From an uncultured Bacteroides sp. (GTDB lineage Bacteria > Bacteroidota > Bacteroidia > Bacteroidales > Bacteroidaceae): 64,000 nt of DNA. The position numbers and the translations under genes were made by a program. The number at the start of each line of letters is the position of its first letter. Position 1 is the stretch's first letter. The notes beneath the pieces are model-generated. The model saw only the letters and a program-made list of their open reading frames with translations. It did no database searches and was not told the DNA's origin. This document shows, piece after piece, positions 16,710 to 26,800 of the stretch. The stretch spans positions 1 through 64,000 of the forward strand of contig NZ_OY781098.1 in the NCBI RefSeq assembly GCF_963676325.1, read 5' to 3'.

Positions 16710-17804
16710 ATGGATAAAAAGATTCTTAAACGGTTAGATTGGTACATCATAAAGAAATTTCTAGGGACATATTTCTTCTCCATCGCCTTGATTATCTCTA
16801 TCGCGGTGGTGTTCGATATCAATGAAAAAATGGATAAATTTATGGAAAATGAAGCTCCGTTAAAAGCTATCGTTTTTCAGTATTACATGAACTTTATCCC
16901 TTACTTTGTAAACCTGTTTAGTCCTCTATTCGTCTTTATTGCAGTAATCTTCTTTACTTCAAAATTAGCCGAGAATTCAGAAATAATTGCCATGTTTGCA
17001 AGTGGTATATCATTTAAAAGAATGCTGCGCCCTTACATGATTTCGGCTGCTATTATTTCGCTTTGTACTTATGGACTTGGTGCTTATATAATCCCAAAAG
17101 GAAATATTACGAAACTTAATTTTGAAGATAGATACATTAAAAAGAAGAAACAGGATTTTGTTCGTAATGTCCAGTTAGAAGTTGATACATCTGTTATTGC
17201 TTATATTGAAAGATATCAGGATTATAATAAAACAGGCTATCATTTTTCTTTGGATAAATTCAAAGATAAGAAGTTGGTCTCACATCTCACAGCGCAATCA
17301 ATAACATATGACTCAACATCTGTCTATAAATGGACTATTCATGATTATATGGTCAGAGAGTTAAATGGACTGAGGGAAAAGCTTTATCGTGGAACGAAGA
17401 AGGATACTACAATTATAATGGAACCGTCAGACTTTCTGATTATGAAAAATCAGCAGGAAACAATGACAAGTCCAAAGTTACGCGAATATATTATAAAACA
17501 GAAACAGCGTGGATTTGCAAATATAAAGGTGTTTGAAATAGAATATGAACGACGCATTGCTATCTCCTTTGCTTCTTTTATCCTTACTACAATAGGTGTT
17601 GCTCTTTCCTCAAGAAGAGTAAAAGGAGGAATGGGGCTTCATTTAGGATTAGGTTTAGCTCTTAGTTTCTCTTATATTATGTTTCAGACCGTGTCGTCTA
17701 CATTTGCTATTAATGGAAATGTACCGCCAGTAATAGCAGTCTGGATTCCTAATCTGGTCTTTATGATCATTGCAGTTATTCTTTATCGGAATGCTCCAAA
17801 ATAA
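16710..17804 (+). CDS. LptF/LptG family permease (YjgP/YjgQ)
   Basis: Inner-membrane component of the LPS transport ABC complex LptBFG, moving LPS from the inner membrane toward the periplasmic bridge. The 364-residue protein has an N-terminal transmembrane segment (FLGTYFFSIALIISIAVVF), two more before residue 125, a periplasmic domain (about 125-280) and three C-terminal membrane segments (AISFASFILTTIGVALSSRR; LGLGLALSFSYIMFQTVSS; NLVFMIIAVILY), the usual six-helix arrangement. It is 11 bp after tgt and ends the lon operon before a strong terminator. LptF and LptG cannot be separated by eye. Confidence 0.88.
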   Translation: MDKKILKRLDWYIIKKFLGTYFFSIALIISIAVVFDINEKMDKFMENEAPLKAIVFQYYMNFIPYFVNLFSPLFVFIAVIFFTSKLAENSEIIAMFASGISFKRMLRPYMISAAIISLCTYGLGAYIIPKGNITKLNFEDRYIKKKKQDFVRNVQLEVDTSVIAYIERYQDYNKTGYHFSLDKFKDKKLVSHLTAQSITYDSTSVYKWTIHDYMVRELNGLREKLYRGTKKDTTIIMEPSDFLIMKNQQETMTSPKLREYIIKQKQRGFANIKVFEIEYERRIAISFASFILTTIGVALSSRRVKGGMGLHLGLGLALSFSYIMFQTVSSTFAINGNVPPVIAVWIPNLVFMIIAVILYRNAPK

Positions 17805-17840
17805 TACTTCTCATTAAGAGATTAATGATATAAAATTAAG

Positions 17841-17890
17841 AAGTTCCGCAACACTTGAATAATCAAGAGAGTTGCGGAACTTCATTTTTT
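17841..17890 (+). terminator. Terminator of lon-tgt-lptF/G operon
   Basis: Arms AAGTTCCGCAAC (17841-17852) and GTTGCGGAACTT (17871-17882), 18-nt loop, followed by CATTTTTTG. It lies between convergent genes and could also serve the thioredoxin-like gene. Confidence 0.85.
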
Positions 17891-17924
17891 GTTGTATCTT
17901 TCCTCTAAAATACGCGGCTCTCTC

Positions 17925-18419
17925 TTAATTTAATAAAGAAGAGAGTTGTGATAAAGAGATGTTTTTGGCAATAATTACACCATTTTCATCTAATAAATAG
18001 CTATTAAAACCTCTGTTTAAGCTATAATCCTTAAACAATTTGGAGGATTCACCTTTTGTTTCTACAAAACAGATTGGTGATGCTATTTGATCTTTTCTTA
18101 TTGTTTCCTTAAATATCGACTGATATTCATCAAACGAAACAGAAACAAATTTTACTTTATTGAAAGAAGTCATGATTGCATTGTTTAAAATAACATTTTG
18201 CATACGTGACTGTGCATCATAACTTGCCCAAAAATTAATTAGCACATACTGACCTTTCAGGTCTTTCAATTCAAGTTTTTGATTTTTGAGAGTAGTTCCA
18301 ATACTAAAATCGGGAGCTACATCTCCAATGTTCAAACCACCGGTGGGTTTGTCTTTTCCAACAAAAGAGGTCAAGGAAGTAATTAATAATACAACAAAAA
18401 GCCATTTTACATACTTCAT
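17925..18419 (-). CDS. Thioredoxin-fold (TlpA/AhpC-TSA-like) protein lacking the CXXC
   Basis: A 164-residue exported protein with a signal-peptide-like N-terminus (residues 1-20, YVKWLFVVLLITSLTSFV). The fold is read from GDVAPDFSIG, LKDLKGQYVLINFWAS and the downstream FVSVSFDE and GFNSYLLDENGVI segments, as in TlpA and ResA proteins. The active-site WASWCxxC is replaced by WASYDAQS: the two Cys positions are Asp68 and Ser71. The mature part has a single Cys (SPICFVE), so thiol-disulfide exchange in the normal way is not possible. Function is unknown; a binding or scaffold role is a guess. It stands alone between two transcription units. Confidence 0.8.
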   Translation of the reverse strand: MKYVKWLFVVLLITSLTSFVGKDKPTGGLNIGDVAPDFSIGTTLKNQKLELKDLKGQYVLINFWASYDAQSRMQNVILNNAIMTSFNKVKFVSVSFDEYQSIFKETIRKDQIASPICFVETKGESSKLFKDYSLNRGFNSYLLDENGVIIAKNISLSQLSSLLN

Positions 18420-18654
18420 GTAATTAGGTTTTAGTTAATACTATCCGGGACTGCCTTTCTTAAACAGTAGCTGCTTCCCGGAACATTATTCTGCTTTTTA
18501 TTTCAGTTTTAAAGGAGAAGTAACTGATAATCAAAACATTCAATTTTTGCAGCTTTGGACAAAGATATGCATTAATTATTTGTAATTCCAAATTAATTGA
18601 CGAGTATAGTACTTATTTTTATGTTTTTTTAGGATAAAACATATATAATTTGAT

Positions 18655-18662
18655 TACTTTTG
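18655..18662 (+). promoter_or_regulatory. Putative -7 box for serB
   Basis: TACTTTTG followed by CA, 27 bp upstream of the serB ATG. Confidence 0.55.
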
Positions 18663-18688
18663 CACCCTAAATAATAAAAAATGACTTT

Positions 18689-19924
18689 ATGAATAAATCA
18701 GGGACAGAGTTAATCCTAATCCGTATTACAGGTGAAGATCGTCCTGGTCTGACTGCTTCTGTTACAGAGATTCTATCGAAATACGATGTAACAATATTAG
18801 ATATCGGTCAGGCCGATATACACAATACATTATCGTTGGGTATTCTTTTTAAAACAAAAGAACAGCACTCTGGTTTTATAATGAAAGAGCTTTTATTTAA
18901 AGCTTCTTCTTTGGGGATAACCATACGTTTTTATCCTATTTCATTTGAAGAATATGAGAATTGGGTAAGCATGCAAGGAAAGAATAGGTATATACTGACT
19001 CTCCTTGGGCGCAAACTATCTGCAACTCAAATATCTGCCGTTACAAGAATTGTAGCCGATCAGGGGATGAATATTGATGCTATAAAGAGACTAACTGGTC
19101 GTATTCCTCTGGATGAAAGAAAGGCAAATATCCGTTCATGTATTGAATTATCTGTCCGTGGAAATCCAAAGAATCAGATAGAGATGCAGGCACAGCTATT
19201 GAAACTTTCAGCTGATTTGGAAATGGATTACTCATTTCAGTTAGACAATATGTATCGCAGGATGCGTCGTTTGATTTGTTTTGATATGGATTCAACTCTA
19301 ATTGAGACAGAGGTCATTGATGAACTTGCAATTAAAGCCGGAGTTGGTGATGAGGTGAAAGCTATCACTGAGAGTGCTATGCGAGGCGAAATTGATTTTA
19401 CGGAGAGCTTTCGCAGAAGAGTTGCCTTGCTGAAAGGACTTGATGAGTCTGTTATGAAGGAAATAGCCGAAAATCTGCCAATAACAGAAGGTGTAGACCG
19501 TTTGATGTTCGTACTTAAACGTTATGGATATAAAATTGCTATTCTTTCAGGAGGGTTTACTTATTTTGGTAACTATCTGAAACAGAAATATGGAATAGAT
19601 TATGTCTATGCAAATGAGTTAGAGATTGTTGATGGGAAACTTACCGGAAATTATTTAGGTGATGTGGTTGATGGAAAACGAAAAGCTGAACTATTACGAC
19701 TAATTGCTCAGGTTGAAAATGTAGATATAGCTCAGACCATTGCAGTTGGTGACGGAGCAAACGATCTTCCAATGCTTGGCATTGCCGGATTGGGTATTGC
19801 TTATCATGCAAAACCAAAGGTTAAGCTAAATGCAAAGCAGTCTATTAATACAATAGGGTTAGATGGTGTTTTATATTTCTTAGGATTTAAGGATTCATAT
19901 TTGGAAGAACAAGGAAAACTATAA
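18689..19924 (+). CDS. serB: Phosphoserine phosphatase with N-terminal ACT domains
   Basis: Last step of serine synthesis, hydrolysing O-phosphoserine to serine. The 411-residue protein has an N-terminal regulatory half (about 1-180) with two ACT-like modules (ITGEDRPGLTASVTEILSKY at the start) that likely bind serine, and a C-terminal HAD phosphatase half with motif I DMDST, motif II ILSGGFT, and motif IV GDGANDLPML. Many SerB proteins have one ACT domain or none, so this is the longer type. It has its own promoter and lies 89 bp before the helicase gene, which has a separate promoter. Confidence 0.94.
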   Translation: MNKSGTELILIRITGEDRPGLTASVTEILSKYDVTILDIGQADIHNTLSLGILFKTKEQHSGFIMKELLFKASSLGITIRFYPISFEEYENWVSMQGKNRYILTLLGRKLSATQISAVTRIVADQGMNIDAIKRLTGRIPLDERKANIRSCIELSVRGNPKNQIEMQAQLLKLSADLEMDYSFQLDNMYRRMRRLICFDMDSTLIETEVIDELAIKAGVGDEVKAITESAMRGEIDFTESFRRRVALLKGLDESVMKEIAENLPITEGVDRLMFVLKRYGYKIAILSGGFTYFGNYLKQKYGIDYVYANELEIVDGKLTGNYLGDVVDGKRKAELLRLIAQVENVDIAQTIAVGDGANDLPMLGIAGLGIAYHAKPKVKLNAKQSINTIGLDGVLYFLGFKDSYLEEQGKL

Positions 19925-19986
19925 AATGATAAATGGAGAGATTTAATTATTCTTATCCTATTTAATAAATCATCTATTCTTTTTCC

Positions 19987-19994
19987 TATCTTTG
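19987..19994 (+). promoter_or_regulatory. Putative -7 box for DEAD-box helicase
   Basis: TATCTTTG, the favoured form of the element, 19 bp before the ATG at 20013, which implies a very short leader. Confidence 0.6.
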
Positions 19995-20012
19995 TAGATA
20001 AATATTTAATGA

Positions 20013-21245
20013 ATGAAATTTTCCGAGCTTAATTTAGATGAAACCGTACTTCAGGCACTAGATGCTATGAACTTTGATGAATGCACACCAGTGCAGGAAC
20101 AAGCCATTCCCATAATTCTTGAAGGCAGAGATTTAATAGCTGTTGCACAGACAGGTACAGGTAAAACTGCGGCCTTTTTGCTCCCTATTATAAATAAACT
20201 TTCCATAGAGAAACACCCTGAAGATTCGATAAACTGCATCATTATGTCTCCTACTCGTGAGCTGGCTCTGCAAATTGATCAGCAAATGGAAGGCTTTTCA
20301 TACTTCATGCCTGTTTCAAGTGTAGCAGTATATGGCGGTAGTGATGGCGTTATGTTTGAGCAACAAAGAAAAGGACTGTCATTAGGAGCTGATGTTGTAA
20401 TAGCTACTCCTGGTCGTCTTTTGAGCCATTTAAGTTTAGGATACGTAGATCTTTCAAAGGTTTCATATTTTGTGCTTGATGAAGCTGATCGTATGCTCGA
20501 TATGGGATTTTATGATGATATTATGCAGGTAGTCAAACAAATGCCAAAAGAGCGTCAGACTATTATGTTCTCTGCAACAATGCCTGCTAATATTCAGAAA
20601 CTAGCAAACAATATATTAAACAATCCTGTAGAGATAAAGCTTGCAGTTTCAAAACCTGCAGAAAAAATTGTTCAGGCTGCATACGTTTGCTATGAAAATC
20701 AGAAAATAAACATCATTCAAAGTCTTTTTTTACAAGAAGTACCCGAAAAGGTTATCATATTTGCTTCTTCAAAACTTAAGGTTAAAGAAGTGACCAAAGC
20801 TTTGAAAAGATTAAAGCTTGAGGTAGGCGAAATGCATTCCGATCTGGATCAGCCACAACGCGAATTCATAATGCGTGAATTTAAAAATGGCCGGATCAAT
20901 ATATTAGTTGCTACAGATATTGTTTCCCGTGGTATCGATATTGATGACATCCGCTTAGTTATAAATTATGATGTACCTCATGATAGCGAAGATTATGTTC
21001 ACAGAATAGGTCGTACTGCTCGTGCAAACAACGATGGTGTAGCCATTACTTTTGTTAATGAGAAAGAGCAGACTGCGTTTAAGTCAATTGAAAAATTCCT
21101 GGAAAAAGACATTTATAAAATTCCGGTTCCTGAAGAATTGGGAGAAACTCCTGAATATAATCCTCGTTCACATAGTGGTGGCCATGGTGGAAATTTCAAA
21201 GGAAAAAAGAAATTTTCAGGTAAAAAGAAAGAAAATAAGGATTAG
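20013..21245 (+). CDS. DEAD-box ATP-dependent RNA helicase (RhlE type)
   Basis: Unwinds RNA duplexes in ribosome assembly or RNA decay. The 410-residue protein has the full set of motifs: Q motif (F..CTPVQEQAIP), I AQTGTGKT, Ia PTRELA, II DEAD (DEADRMLDMGF), III SAT, IV IIFASS, V ATDIVSRGIDI and VI HRIGRTAR. A lysine- and glycine-rich tail (SGGHGGNFKGKKKFSGKKK) should add RNA affinity. It is the short RhlE-like class common in Bacteroidetes; the exact substrate cannot be read. It is convergent with the unknown gene at 21432, with a shared terminator hairpin between. Confidence 0.93.
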   Translation: MKFSELNLDETVLQALDAMNFDECTPVQEQAIPIILEGRDLIAVAQTGTGKTAAFLLPIINKLSIEKHPEDSINCIIMSPTRELALQIDQQMEGFSYFMPVSSVAVYGGSDGVMFEQQRKGLSLGADVVIATPGRLLSHLSLGYVDLSKVSYFVLDEADRMLDMGFYDDIMQVVKQMPKERQTIMFSATMPANIQKLANNILNNPVEIKLAVSKPAEKIVQAAYVCYENQKINIIQSLFLQEVPEKVIIFASSKLKVKEVTKALKRLKLEVGEMHSDLDQPQREFIMREFKNGRINILVATDIVSRGIDIDDIRLVINYDVPHDSEDYVHRIGRTARANNDGVAITFVNEKEQTAFKSIEKFLEKDIYKIPVPEELGETPEYNPRSHSGGHGGNFKGKKKFSGKKKENKD

Positions 21246-21349
21246 ATTTTGTTTACCAGGATAGGCTGATAGAAGATTTGGATCTTTCAGATTGATTGGT
21301 AAAAAGATAAATCGTGCTATTATAATTTATAAAATAACTTTCTACAAAT

Positions 21350-21402
21350 AAAAGATCCTTGAATTGAAAGATGGAATCCATCAGCAATTCAAGGATCTTT
21401 TA
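21350..21402. terminator. Bidirectional terminator between helicase and ileS operon
   Basis: Arms AAAAGATCCTTGAATT and AATTCAAGGATCTTTT with an about 20-nt loop, A-run on the left and T-run on the right, placed between two convergent genes. Confidence 0.85.
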
Positions 21403-21431
21403 TTGTATCATTTTTATCAGTAACTAACTTT

Positions 21432-21776
21432 CTATAATTCTTCAATCCCTGTTTCTTCCAGAATACCCAAAGTTGATAAATTTATTGAGCTAAAAAAATA
21501 AATATAAATAGAATCATCAGAATTTATTCTAGAATAATATTTATTTAAAAAGGAATGGATTCCCTCTCCTACTGCTTCTCTTAACTCTCTTCTTATTTCG
21601 TAAAGATCAATCTTCTGAGAAGACAAAAATATTACTCCAGGCATCCATGAGACAGATTCAATCTCTTCTTCTAATGGAAAGAAGCGGATTAACCGTCTGT
21701 TCTCTATTTCTATTACCTGCTTTTTATATATTTTATCAGGAGAAAGAATCAGAAAATGAGAAGCTAAGCGTTTCAT
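21432..21776 (-). CDS. Conserved-looking unknown protein, last gene of ileS operon
   Basis: A 114-residue protein I do not recognise by function. Its ATG overlaps the stop of the upstream lipoprotein gene by 4 bp, which supports it as a real, coupled gene. It has no signal peptide or membrane segment; the N-terminus (KRLASHFLILSPDK) and a central RFFPLEEEIESVSWMPGVIFL region look like a small beta-rich cytosolic domain, faintly like the leading strands of amidohydrolase-like proteins. The C-terminal half is helical then hydrophobic (DSIYIYFFSSINLSTLGI). Nothing catalytic is obvious. Confidence 0.65.
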   Translation of the reverse strand: MKRLASHFLILSPDKIYKKQVIEIENRRLIRFFPLEEEIESVSWMPGVIFLSSQKIDLYEIRRELREAVGEGIHSFLNKYYSRINSDDSIYIYFFSSINLSTLGILEETGIEEL

Positions 21777-22789
21777 TTTCTGGTTCCTTGAGGTTGCTGA
21801 TTCTGTTGGCTATTAATAAGACGTTCCTCGTTGCTTTTAACGCGTACGCTTCTACGGCGAGGACCAGATATTCTTATGTCATTCCTAATCAAACTATCAT
21901 GACCAACTTGCTTTGTCTCTTGTATTACTCCCTGCTTTTTCACTGAATCTTTTTTCACTGAATCAGGTTTGCTTACAGGAGAAGGCTTTACAAAATAAGT
22001 ACTACCGTTACTCTTAATATGTAATCTTGTCATTGATATTTTGTCAACAATTAAAGCATCTTGTGGATAATGGCTCAACTGATTATAATATACAAAACCT
22101 TTAATTGCTCTAATTTTGTTGCTAGATTCATTTTGTATCCGTATATTATATTGTCCTGAATAAGTAATAGGTCTGGAATCAGAGATCACAGAATCATTCA
22201 CATATTCAACATTCATTGACATAAATGCTTCCTGAGGATGTTCTTTTGCAGAAATAAAGGTACATCGAATAGACCATAACAAAATATCACGTTCTCTATA
22301 ATTACTATCAGGATAAATAGTAAAGTAGAATTTGTTTGAAACAGCTGCTTTAGTTAGTTTGAATATTTTCTGTTTGTGCCATACATTTACAGTATCACCT
22401 GTTTCCGATTGCTGTTGTTCATCATCACTACTTGAAGCAATTAAATTCTTAATATCCTCTTTCTGAGAACTTAATCTTTTATTTACTCTTTCGTATATTT
22501 TTGCAAAGTCCTCTGTATTACGTGAATACCATGCTAATGAATGATCAAATGCTTCTTCGGTTATGCCGTTTTTCTTAAAAACATAATCTAAATAGAGAGC
22601 TTGTTTATAACGTTCCTCTGGTGGCAGATTTTCACTCATTGCTTTAGCTATATGATAATCAACCAAAACGTCTTCCATATTACCTTTTGAAAGTACATCA
22701 TCAGGCATTTTCTTCTTACAAGCGGAAAAACCGATGCAAAAAGCAACTACAAACCCTATAAAATATTTATTTAGTTTGTTCTTGTTCAT
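21773..22789 (-). CDS. DUF4296 lipoprotein
   Basis: A 338-residue predicted lipoprotein from the ATG at 22789; the frame is open 13 codons further into lspA but the signal sequence begins here. It has a basic N-terminus, hydrophobic stretch (YFIGFVVAFCIGFSAC) and a lipobox Cys (FSAC) followed by KKK. The DUF4296 region follows at once (DVLVDYHIAKAMSENL, YVFKKNGITEEAFDHSLAWYSRN). The C-terminal half is beta-rich and ends in a low-complexity RRRSVRV...QNQQPQG tail. It overlaps lspA by 23 bp, an apt neighbour, since lspA matures lipoproteins. Role unknown, probably envelope-linked. Confidence 0.82.
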   Translation of the reverse strand: MNKNKLNKYFIGFVVAFCIGFSACKKKMPDDVLSKGNMEDVLVDYHIAKAMSENLPPEERYKQALYLDYVFKKNGITEEAFDHSLAWYSRNTEDFAKIYERVNKRLSSQKEDIKNLIASSSDDEQQQSETGDTVNVWHKQKIFKLTKAAVSNKFYFTIYPDSNYRERDILLWSIRCTFISAKEHPQEAFMSMNVEYVNDSVISDSRPITYSGQYNIRIQNESSNKIRAIKGFVYYNQLSHYPQDALIVDKISMTRLHIKSNGSTYFVKPSPVSKPDSVKKDSVKKQGVIQETKQVGHDSLIRNDIRISGPRRRSVRVKSNEERLINSQQNQQPQGTRK

Positions 22790-23444
22790 CTTTATTGATT
22801 GCTTCTTTTTTAGTAAGATGACCTTCATTCAGATATTTACTATAAAAGAGAAGAAGAGCAATAATACCACAACTAATTGAAGCGTCTGCAAAATTAAAAA
22901 TAGGACTGAAAAATATAAAATGGTTTCCACCTACAATAGGTATCCAGCTTGGCCATGTTGTATCAATGATAGGGAAATAAAACATATCCACTACTTTACC
23001 ATATAACAAGGAAGAATATCCTCCACCTTCAGGCATAAATGTTGCCAAAGAAGAATTTAAATAACCTTCCGGAACACTTGGCCCAAAAATCACTCCATAA
23101 AGTACACTGTCAATTATATTACCTAAAGCACCTGCTAAAATCATTGAAAGACAAACAATATAGCCTGTTTTCAGATTCTTCTTAACAACCTTGGTAATAT
23201 AATAACCAATTAATGCAACAGCAATGATTCGGAATGAAGTGAGAAATAGCTTTCCGAATAATTCCATTCCGAAAGCCATTCCGTTATTTTCAGTAAAATA
23301 AATGTAAAACCAATTCCCGCAAACACGAATATTCTCATGTAAATACATTCCTGTTTTAACCAGGACCTTTATAATTTGGTCTATTACAAGTACAGAAAGT
23401 ATAATAAGGACAGATAACTGTCCTTTTGTAATTTTTATCTTCAT
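22767..23444 (-). CDS. lspA: Lipoprotein signal peptidase (signal peptidase II)
   Basis: Inner-membrane aspartyl protease that cuts prolipoprotein signal peptides. The 225-residue protein has four membrane segments and both catalytic Asp motifs, GNIIDSVLYG and FNFADASI, plus the conserved ENNGMAFG loop (NxxxAF). It is longer than the about 160-170 residues of most LspA because of an insertion between the two Asp motifs (PSVPEGYLNSSLATFMPEGGG), typical of Bacteroidetes forms. Its start is immediately after the dksA-like stop, in the ileS operon, as lspA often is near ileS in other bacteria. Confidence 0.95.
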   Translation of the reverse strand: MKIKITKGQLSVLIILSVLVIDQIIKVLVKTGMYLHENIRVCGNWFYIYFTENNGMAFGMELFGKLFLTSFRIIAVALIGYYITKVVKKNLKTGYIVCLSMILAGALGNIIDSVLYGVIFGPSVPEGYLNSSLATFMPEGGGYSSLLYGKVVDMFYFPIIDTTWPSWIPIVGGNHFIFFSPIFNFADASISCGIIALLLFYSKYLNEGHLTKKEAINKDEQEQTK

Positions 23445-23825
23445 TTATTTTTTTCCGTCATTTTTAGCTTCAATGCTCAATGTAGCATGAGGCACAGCTC
23501 GCAATCGTTCTGCAGGAATCAGTTTCCCTGTTTCACGACAAATACCGTATGTTTTATTTTCAATACGTACCAAGGCAGCCTGAAGACTTTGAATGAATTT
23601 TTGCTGTCTTAATGCCAATCGACCTACTTCTTCTTTTGATAGCGTATTAGCTCCTTCTTCCAATACTTTGTAAGTTGGAGATGTATCAATGATATCATTG
23701 CCATCCTGATTCATGATGCTTAATTTAAGCTGGTCATAATCTTTCTGAGCTTTTTCAAGTTTCTCATTTATAATGCCGCGGAATTCGTCTAGTTCCACAT
23801 CAGAATATCTCGTTTTTTCTGCCAT
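23445..23825 (-). CDS. TraR/DksA-family protein with degenerate zinc finger
   Basis: A 126-residue DksA/TraR-like protein that would bind in the RNA polymerase secondary channel. The N-terminal half is a coiled-coil hairpin (EFRGIINEKLEKAQKDYDQL; LRQQKFIQSLQAALVRIEN) and the C-terminus has the YGICRETGKLIPAERLRAVPHA zinc-finger frame seen here in short form. Only one Cys remains of the four normally binding zinc: CxxC has become CRET and the second pair is replaced by the LSIEAK tail. Fold retention without metal is known for some DksA paralogues. It sits between ileS (24-bp gap) and lspA (abutting). Confidence 0.85.
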   Translation of the reverse strand: MAEKTRYSDVELDEFRGIINEKLEKAQKDYDQLKLSIMNQDGNDIIDTSPTYKVLEEGANTLSKEEVGRLALRQQKFIQSLQAALVRIENKTYGICRETGKLIPAERLRAVPHATLSIEAKNDGKK

Positions 23826-23849
23826 AGTTACAATTTCTTTAAAGTTATA

Positions 23850-26800
23850 TTATTCTTTTACTATATTCACAAATAAAGAGAAATCATCAAAATTCAATTC
23901 TGTACTATCCTTTACTTCATCGGCTAATGTAAGGGAATTAGATAATACTTGGTTACAAATATAAGAATTATATTCATTTACCGCATCATCTGTCTGTGCA
24001 TTTTTAGATAGAGTAATTTTTATTTTATCTGTAATTTCAAATCCACTTGATTTGCGGATATTTTGAATACGATTAACCAGCTCACGGGCTATACCTTCCT
24101 TACGAAGATCTTCAGTGATGGTAACCTCAAGAGCAACAGTTAGTTTTCCTTCATTAGCTACTAACCATCCTGGGATGTCTTCACTAAAGATTTCTACATC
24201 TGTAGCTTCAAGAATAGCTTCGCTACCGTCAATAATTAATGTATACTTACCATTTTTCTCAAGTTCGGCGATTGCGCTTTGTGGCATTTCTGCAACCTGA
24301 GCGGCAACAGCTTTCATCTGTTTCCCGAATTTTGGGCCCAATTTCTTGAAATCACATTTTACTTTTTTCACCAATACACCAGCAGTTTCATCTACAAACT
24401 TGATATCCTTCACGTTTACCTCATTCATAATAAGTGATTTCACTGCTTCGATATGAGCTTTTTGCTCTTGGTCTACTACCGGAATCATGATACATTGAAG
24501 TGGCTGACGAACTTTAATACTTACTTTGCGGCGTAATGCCAATACCATAGAAGTAACATCCTGAGCCATTTGCATTCTTGCTTCCAGATCTCTGTCTATT
24601 AGATTTGAATCAAATTCAGGGAACTTAGCTAGGTGAACAGAAACAACGTTATCGCGTCCGGTTGCGTTGATTAAGTCTGTATATAAACGATCCGCATAGA
24701 ACGGAGCGATTGGCGACATTAATTTAGCAACTGCTTCCAGGCAAGTATATAATGTTTGATAAGCCGAAAGCTTATCCTGAGTATATTCACCACCCCAGAA
24801 ACGTTTACGGTTCAAGCGGACGTACCAGTTAGACAGATTGTCATTTACAAAGTCAGAGATTAAACGACCTGCTTTTGTGGGTTCGTATTCATTATAGCAA
24901 GTATCAACTTCCTTAATCAAGGAGTTGAGTACAGACAATATCCATCGGTCAATCTCAGGGCGTTCGTTTACCGGAATATCTGCTTCCTGATATGCAAAGT
25001 TATCTACGTTTGCATACAGAGAGAAGAATGAGTAAGTATTATATAATGTACCAAAGAACTTACGGCGAACTTCTTCAATACCTTCTACGTCAAATTTTAG
25101 GTTATCCCATGGAGAAGAATTGGTAATCATGTACCAACGTAAAGGATCCGATCCGTATTTCTCAATAGTAGAGAATGGATCTACAGCGTTACCCAAACGT
25201 TTAGACATCTTGTTTCCGTTCTTATCCAACACCAATCCATTAGATATTACAGCTTTGTAAGCTACATTATCAAATATCATTGATGCAATTGCATGAAGAG
25301 TAAAGAACCATCCACGAGTCTGGTCCACACCTTCGGCAATGAAATCAGCAGGATATACTTCACGATTATCCAGAATTTCCTTGTTTTCGAAAGGATAATG
25401 GATCTGAGCGTAAGGCATTGCGCCAGAATCGAACCATACGTCGATCAAGTCGCTTTCACGTTTCATTGGTTTGCCATCTTCCGATACCAAGATAATATCA
25501 TCCACATACGGACGGTGCAAGTCAATCTTGTCATAATTCTCTTTAGAATATACGCCAGCCTCAAATCCCTTATAAGGATTCTCTTTCATGAATCCGGCTT
25601 TGATAGATTTCTCTATTTCATTATATAGTTGCTCTACAGATTCAATGCAGATTTCGGCAGCGTTATCTTCAGAACGCCAGATCGGAAGCGGAGTTCCCCA
25701 GTAACGAGAACGGCTCAGGTTCCAGTCATTCAGATTCTCCAACCATTTTCCAAAACGACCTGTTCCGGTAGATTCCGGTTTCCAGTTTATTGTTTTGTTA
25801 AGTTCTATCATACGTTCCTTGCAAGCAGTAGATTTGATAAACCAGCTATCTAATGGATAGTAAAGTACAGGTTTATCAGTACGCCAGCAGTGAGGATAGT
25901 TGTGTACATGCTTTTCAATCTTGAAAGCAAGGTTGGCAGCCTTCATCATCATACAGATGCTTACATCCAAAGTTTCATCTTTTTCTGTAAGCTTAGGATC
26001 GTAGTCATTCTTCACAAAACGGCCAGCATATTCACTATATAATTCTACGTTAACCTTCTCTTTTACAAATTCTTCATCAAGTACATCTAAAGTATAGAAT
26101 TTACCTGTTAAGTCCACCATTGGGCGAAGCTCGCCTTTCTTGTTTACCAGTTGCAATGGAGGAACTCCGGCAGCTTTCGCTACACGCGCATCGTCCGCAC
26201 CAAAGGTTGGAGCAATATGTACAATACCCGTACCATCTTCCGTAGTAACATAATCACCAGGGATAACACGGAAAGCACCTTCGCCCGGATTCACCCAAGG
26301 TATCAGTTGTTCGTATTCCATGCCTACAAGGTCGGCACCTTTATATTCTGCAATAACTTTAAATGGAACCAGCTTGTCGCCTACTTTGTAATCTTCCAGA
26401 TTCAGTTCAGCAGCTTTAGGGTTAAAGTGTGCATTAACCAAATCCTTTGCTAATACTACTGTGATAGGTTCGCCAGTATAAGTATTGAAAGACTGAACAG
26501 CTACATAAGATATGTTTGGTCCTACACAAAGTGCAGTATTTGAAGGCAAAGTCCATGGAGTGGTTGTCCATGCTATAAAATAAGGATTACCCCAGGCAGC
26601 CATTTCCGGTTTCGGATTCTTCATCTTAAACTGAGCTACCACAGTAGTATCTTTCACGTCGCGGTAACATCCCGGCTGATTTAACTCGTGAGAGCTAAGT
26701 CCGGTTCCTGCAGCAGGAGAATATGGTTGAATGGTATATCCTTTATACAGTAATCCTTTTTTGTATAGTTGCTTTAAAAGCCACCAAAGAGTTTCAATAT

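Noticed and set aside
21647..21946. 99-codon plus-strand open frame
   Set aside because: Antisense across the junction of two coupled genes; no start signals.
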